Assembly (NCBI RefSeq): GCF_042926695.1
Contig: NZ_CP170642.1
Coordinates: 496,001 to 560,000 of the forward strand
Reading direction: 5' to 3'
Length of the DNA: 64,000 nucleotides
From: Lonepinella koalarum
GTDB taxonomy: Bacteria; Pseudomonadota; Gammaproteobacteria; Enterobacterales; Pasteurellaceae
The first letter of the stretch is position 1; each line of letters starts with the position of its first letter. The translations under genes were made by a program, and so were the position numbers. Below the pieces are notes generated by a model that did not search any database, was not told the DNA's origin, and was given only the letters and a program-made list of their open reading frames with translations. Shown piece by piece: positions 60,081-64,000 of the stretch.

Positions 60081-61121
60081 TTATTTCGCTAATTTAACAT
60101 CTTGTACCCATTTTTCAATTAGGCGTTTGCGTTCAGCACTATCACCATATTTCTCAAAATCATAATTGATTAGGTTTAACTTGGTTGGATCAAATGCTGT
60201 TGGAGATTGTTCAGCAGTGGTATTGGTGAGAGTCTGGTGAGAATTACCTTTACGCCAAGCGGTTTCTTGTCCTTCTTTGGAAAGCACAAAATCGACAAAT
60301 AATTTTGCATTGTCAATATTTCTTGAACCTTTGATAATACTTAAACCGCCCAATTCATAGCCAGTACCTTCACAAGGCACAATCAATTCCACAGGGGCTC
60401 CAGCTTGTTTTTGCACGGCGTAATCGTGTAAGAATCCGATACCAATAGTTGCTTCACCACGAGCGGCACTGTTAGATGGGGTGATACCTGATTTGGTGTA
60501 TTGGGAAATATTTGGGTGTAATTGTTTGAAGTAATCGAATGCGCCTTGTTCACCCCAAAGTTGCACAAAGGTCGCAATAGCGGTGTAAGCGGTGCCTGAA
60601 CTTTGTGGATCGGCAATTTGAATTTCGCCTTTTAAACGTGGATCGGTTAAATCTTTCCAGCATTTTGGCACCTCGGTAATGCCTAATTTTTTCAAACGCT
60701 CAGTATTTACGCCATAACCTAAAATTCCCATATAAATAGCCGAAGCATAATTCCCTTTCACTTTACCAGGATCGCGAAAACGTTCTACGATTTCATGAAT
60801 ATGTTTTGATTCATAGGGTTGTAATAATCCTAATTCTGCAGCTTGTGCCTGTGGATCAAATGTACCACCATACCATACATCCGCTTGCGGATTATTTTTC
60901 TCCGCTTCCACTTTGGCAAATGTACTACCAGAACCATTACGAATAAAGGATGTACGTACATCGTATTTCTTCCCGAATTCTTGGGTCACTGCTTCACACA
61001 TTTCATTGGTGGCACTACAATACACCACTAAACGACCTTTGGCGAGAGCTTGAGTAGATAGCATTAAACTTGCACCTAAAACTGCGGTGGAAATTGCAAA
61101 AGAAATTTTATTGAATTTCAT
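60081..61121 (-). CDS. AfuA-like periplasmic binding protein, orphan copy A3
   Basis: The 346-residue precursor has a signal peptide ending at ALA (residue 27). It is closely similar to operon-encoded A1 over its whole length. DVWYGGTFDP, FLHDYAVQKQ and PCEGTGYELGG are intact. With cleavage after residue 27, His232, Asp233 and Glu256 fall at mature positions 205, 206 and 229, which I recall as the sugar-contacting residues of AfuA. First gene of a pair, preceded by a CRP-type site. Probably another sugar-phosphate receptor. Confidence 0.87.
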   Translation of the reverse strand: MKFNKISFAISTAVLGASLMLSTQALAKGRLVVYCSATNEMCEAVTQEFGKKYDVRTSFIRNGSGSTFAKVEAEKNNPQADVWYGGTFDPQAQAAELGLLQPYESKHIHEIVERFRDPGKVKGNYASAIYMGILGYGVNTERLKKLGITEVPKCWKDLTDPRLKGEIQIADPQSSGTAYTAIATFVQLWGEQGAFDYFKQLHPNISQYTKSGITPSNSAARGEATIGIGFLHDYAVQKQAGAPVELIVPCEGTGYELGGLSIIKGSRNIDNAKLFVDFVLSKEGQETAWRKGNSHQTLTNTTAEQSPTAFDPTKLNLINYDFEKYGDSAERKRLIEKWVQDVKLAK

Positions 61122-61192
61122 AGAATACCCCTATTGATTAAATGTAATTATTAAAATGCTTTCTCATAATAACGGTTTTATGAATTTATTTC

Positions 61193-61208
61193 TGTGAGAT
61201 AAGTCACA
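61193..61208. promoter_or_regulatory. CRP-type site upstream of the orphan afuA pair
   Basis: TGTGAGATAAGTCACA has perfect half-sites and lies 72 bases before the A3 start, almost the same spacing as the site before operon afuA (70 bases). Confidence 0.78.
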
Positions 61209-61312
61209 AAAATAAAAATTCGTTGCGTTATACTTAAAAATTTGGTTAAAAACTGTTAAAAAAGCCGATTTTTCTTTATAATCAGTCAAATTATTCCTTA
61301 TTGAGAACATTT

Positions 61313-61966
61313 ATGTCTGAAAGTTCGTCTAAAAATTCAAATTGTATTATTATTGCCATTGCCGGCGCATCTGCATCAGGCAAAAGTCTTATTGCTTCTA
61401 CCGTTCACAAAGAACTTTGTGAAGAATTGGGATGTGAAGATATTGGTATTATTGCCGAAGATAGTTATTATAAAGATCAAAGTCATTTGGATTTTGAAAC
61501 CCGTATAAAAACCAATTATGATCACCCAAATTCTATGGATAGAGAATTATTAGTCAGTCATTTAAAAGCCTTAAAATCAGGTCAATCGGTAGATATTCCT
61601 GTTTATAGCTATGTGGAACATACTCGTACTAAAGAAGTGACCCATTTTACCCCGAAAAAAATCGTGATTTTAGAGGGGATTTTATTGCTTACCGATGAAA
61701 ATGTGCGTAACGAATTGTCCATGTCGGTGTTTATTGATACGCCGTTAGATATTTGTTTTATTCGCCGTTTACAGCGTGATATGGTGGAACGTGGGCGTTC
61801 CATGGAATCGGTGATTGCACAATATCGTGCCACGGTGCGACCAATGTTTTTACAATTTATTGAGCCATCTAAGCAATATGCAGATGTCGTAATTCCACGT
61901 GGTGGAAAAAATCGTATAGCGATTAATATGTTAAAAGCTCAAATTTTGAATTTATTAGGTAAATAG
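61313..61966 (+). CDS. udk: Uridine kinase
   Basis: Phosphorylates uridine and cytidine in pyrimidine salvage. The start is the ATG at 61313 (MSESSSKN) with GAGAA upstream. P-loop AGASASGKSLIASTV is near residues 19-33; EDSYYKDQSHL and NYDHPNSMD hold nucleoside-binding residues; LEGILLLTD and RRLQRDMVERGRS follow. The product has 217 aa. Followed by dcd 11 bases on, as in Haemophilus. Confidence 0.95.
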   Translation: MSESSSKNSNCIIIAIAGASASGKSLIASTVHKELCEELGCEDIGIIAEDSYYKDQSHLDFETRIKTNYDHPNSMDRELLVSHLKALKSGQSVDIPVYSYVEHTRTKEVTHFTPKKIVILEGILLLTDENVRNELSMSVFIDTPLDICFIRRLQRDMVERGRSMESVIAQYRATVRPMFLQFIEPSKQYADVVIPRGGKNRIAINMLKAQILNLLGK

Positions 61967-61977
61967 AGGCGAGCAAG

Positions 61978-62562
61978 ATGAGATTGTGTGATACGGATAT
62001 TGAAAAATATTTAGATCAAGGCATTATTTCCTTAACGCCACGGCCTGATAATAGCAAAATCAATGGTGCCACTATTGATGTGCGATTAGGCAATTCGTTT
62101 CGAGTGTTTCGTGAACACAGTGCCCCTTTTATTGATGTTAGTGGTCCAAAAGAAGAAGTGGCGGCACAGCTAGACTTGGTGATGAGTGATGAAATTATTA
62201 TCGCTGATGGTGAAGCCTTTTATTTGCATCCCGGTGTGCTTGCGTTAGCCACGACTTTAGAGAGTGTGAAATTGCCTGCTAATGTGATTGGCTGGCTTGA
62301 TGGGCGTTCTTCTTTGGCGCGTTTAGGTTTAATGGTACATGTCACTGCTCACCGTATCGATCCCGGTTGGGAAGGCAAAATTGTGTTGGAATTTTATAAT
62401 TCGGGCAAATTGCCGTTAGCATTACGTCCGAATATGATTATCGGGGCATTGAGTTTTGAAATTTTGAGTGGCAATGCGGCGCGTCCTTACACTAGCCGTG
62501 AAGATGCTAAATATAAACACCAACAAAGTGCGGTAGCGAGCCGAATTAATCAGGATAAATAA
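61978..62562 (+). CDS. dcd: dCTP deaminase
   Basis: Converts dCTP to dUTP, the main source of dUMP for thymidylate in gammaproteobacteria. The 194-residue trimer-forming protein has INGATIDVRLGNSFRVF (about 28-44), DGRSSLARLGLMVHVTAHRIDPGWEG (about 110-135) with the catalytic Glu in GWEGKIVLEF, and the C-terminal YTSREDAKYKHQQSAVASRI. A USS (62526-62534) lies at its end. Confidence 0.96.
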   Translation: MRLCDTDIEKYLDQGIISLTPRPDNSKINGATIDVRLGNSFRVFREHSAPFIDVSGPKEEVAAQLDLVMSDEIIIADGEAFYLHPGVLALATTLESVKLPANVIGWLDGRSSLARLGLMVHVTAHRIDPGWEGKIVLEFYNSGKLPLALRPNMIIGALSFEILSGNAARPYTSREDAKYKHQQSAVASRINQDK

Positions 62563-62563
62563 C

Positions 62564-63886
62564 ATGCTTAAAAAAATAAGTGCGGTGCTTTTATTGTTAA
62601 TTTTAGTTTTTTCTGTTTTTGTTTATATCCAAAAAGGAAAAATGGAGCAGAAATTAACCGCACTTTTGTCAGAAAATGCTGTTCAGGTTGATAAAATAGA
62701 TATTGATTTTTTGCCTAGGATTTCAGTTAAATTCATTAATGTTGATTATGTATCCGATGAGAATCAGCAACTTCAAGCACAGTCTTTACAAGCTGAATTA
62801 AGTTTTTGGGGATTGTTAACCGGTGATATTGGTTTGCAATCTTTTGTGATGCAGCAAGGAAAGATTTTTTATTCAAACTCCCTATCCCCTGATATGAAAG
62901 ATATTCATTTTCTGTTAACACCGAAATCTACGTTGTCTGTTCAGGATCTATTGGATTGGTTAAAATCTTTTAATGCCGGCAATATGAGATTGCCTACTTC
63001 CGAGTTAACTTTTTCCGCTAAAACGGCACAGAATGATCAAATTGAATTGAAAACGATCCTTGCCATCAATTTTAATGGAGTTCAATTTTCTCATTTAGAT
63101 GGTGAGGTTCTATTACAGAATAAACGTTTATTTAATCAAAATAAATTTATCTTACACGCAGAGCAAGGTTTTGTAACCTTTATGCCAAATAATTATGCCA
63201 TTACATTGATTCACCCTTTGTTTAATCAAGTTAAATTAAATTCCATTGAAATTACGTTAGAGACTAAAAATGCGTTATCCATTTCAATACAACTTTCTCA
63301 TGTCGCCAATAATGGTTCATTATCGGTAAAGCTGAACGAGCAACAAAATCAATATATTTGGCAGCTAAATGGTAAGCAGTTACCCTTAGAAGATTGGCTA
63401 AAAGCCTTTAATATTGCAGCGTTAGTAACAGGTAGGGCAGATGCACAAATACGTTTGTTATCTAAAGAAATAATGCCTACCAGTGGGGAATTTTATTTTG
63501 ATGTGATGAATGGCAAAATAAAAGGCTTAAATGTACTGGCATTAATCAGCCGGTATGCGCCCATTAATTTTGATGAAAGCACTAAAAATATCGATACATC
63601 CTTTGATTTTGCTCAGACTAAATTTCAATGGCAACCGGATGTTATTCAAGTCGATCAAGCTAAAGTACAACATAAATATTTTATCTTGCAAAGTCAAGGT
63701 GTCGTGGATTTGCTCCAAGGGCGTTGTGATTTTCAAGCGAATATTGCGCTAAATGAGCAGCGTTATCAATCCTTAGCCTTACCTGTGCGATTCTTTGGCA
63801 GTTGTCAATCACCAGAATATAAAGTGGAAATCAACCGCAGTTTTCGGGATCAGTTAAAAAATTTTATTAAAGAGAAATTAAAATAA
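62564..63886 (+). CDS. AsmA-family protein
   Basis: The 440-residue protein has an N-terminal signal anchor (about residues 5-24) and a long periplasmic, beta-rich region. AsmA-type landmarks are VDKIDIDFLPRISVKFINVD near 45-64 and the C-terminal GRADAQIRLLSKEIMPTSG followed by NGKIKGLNVLALISR, a conserved AsmA block. AsmA-like proteins are proposed bridges for phospholipid transport to the outer membrane. It lies 1 base after dcd, and its stop overlaps the next ATG. Two USS cores (62578 and 62657) are in its first codons. Confidence 0.82.
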   Translation: MLKKISAVLLLLILVFSVFVYIQKGKMEQKLTALLSENAVQVDKIDIDFLPRISVKFINVDYVSDENQQLQAQSLQAELSFWGLLTGDIGLQSFVMQQGKIFYSNSLSPDMKDIHFLLTPKSTLSVQDLLDWLKSFNAGNMRLPTSELTFSAKTAQNDQIELKTILAINFNGVQFSHLDGEVLLQNKRLFNQNKFILHAEQGFVTFMPNNYAITLIHPLFNQVKLNSIEITLETKNALSISIQLSHVANNGSLSVKLNEQQNQYIWQLNGKQLPLEDWLKAFNIAALVTGRADAQIRLLSKEIMPTSGEFYFDVMNGKIKGLNVLALISRYAPINFDESTKNIDTSFDFAQTKFQWQPDVIQVDQAKVQHKYFILQSQGVVDLLQGRCDFQANIALNEQRYQSLALPVRFFGSCQSPEYKVEINRSFRDQLKNFIKEKLK

Positions 63887-64000
63887 TGTTAGAGGCGAAA
63901 AAAATAGACCGCATAGGTTATTTTCGTGTGGTGGCAATGGCATTTGCTGCTTTTGTGTTTAATACTACCGAATTTGTGCCAGTCGCATTGTTATCGGACA
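63886..64000 (+). CDS. sotB: Sugar efflux transporter SotB (MFS), N-terminal part
   Basis: The frame begins MLEAKKIDRIGYFRVVAMAF, followed by AAFVFNTTEFVPVALLSD, a first transmembrane helix and the NTTEFVPVALL motif typical of SotB/YdeA arabinose and IPTG exporters. Its ATG overlaps the stop of the AsmA-like gene. The rest is outside the window. The order udk-dcd-asmA-like-sotB matches Haemophilus. Confidence 0.8.
   Translation, partial: MLEAKKIDRIGYFRVVAMAFAAFVFNTTEFVPVALLSD

Overview
The window is chromosomal DNA of a member of the Pasteurellaceae. The evidence is about 27 exact copies of the 9-base Haemophilus-type DNA uptake core (AAGTGCGGT or its complement), low-GC codon use, and gene neighbourhoods typical of the family: lepA-lepB-rnc-era, ompW/yciC-yciB-yciA-yciI, topB-secG-tRNA-Leu, holD/rsmC and udk-dcd-asmA-like-sotB. 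A species cannot be named from the sequence alone.

Layout. 1-2707: lepA tail, lepB, rnc, era as one overlapping unit. 2708-3521: heme oxygenase behind a Fur-box-like site. 3609-11225: an accessory locus with a TauE/SafE exporter, an anaerobic sulfatase maturase, a complete tripartite tricarboxylate transporter (TctC lipoprotein, TctB, TctA), a Cys-type sulfatase and a Crp/Fnr-family regulator. Crp/Fnr-type palindromes lie beside these units. 11275-22261: housekeeping genes (protein E-like lipoprotein, ffh, ypjD, corB, a decayed IS150-type element, lptG/lptF, pepA, cmoB, rng). 22262-25015: tldD enclosed by two inverted repeats of about 600 bp. 25103-45953: argD, initiator tRNA, mltA, tcdA, znuA, rlmL, grpE, nadK, recN (SOS), ompW, the yci cluster, topB, secG, tRNA-Leu, sodC, proA, holD, rsmC and a nucleoside hydrolase.

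46086-61208 is a carbohydrate region. It holds an afuABC-type hexose-phosphate ABC transporter, a galactitol PTS and catabolic operon (gatR, gatD, gatC, gatB, gatA, gatZ plus a LacD-type class I tagatose-bisphosphate aldolase in place of gatY), an AbiE-type toxin-antitoxin pair, and two further afuA paralogues without permease or ATPase. Near-consensus CRP sites precede afuA, afuB, the gat operon and the orphan afuA pair, so the region looks like one catabolite-controlled block. Uptake sequences are scarce here, which would fit later acquisition. 61313-64000: udk, dcd, an AsmA-like gene and the start of sotB.

The best candidates for undescribed biology are the sulfatase/TTT/TauE locus, probably import and desulfation of a sulfated organic acid with export of the released sulfur oxyanion; the set of three AfuA binding proteins around one permease; the LacD-GatZ hybrid pathway; and the potentially invertible tldD segment.
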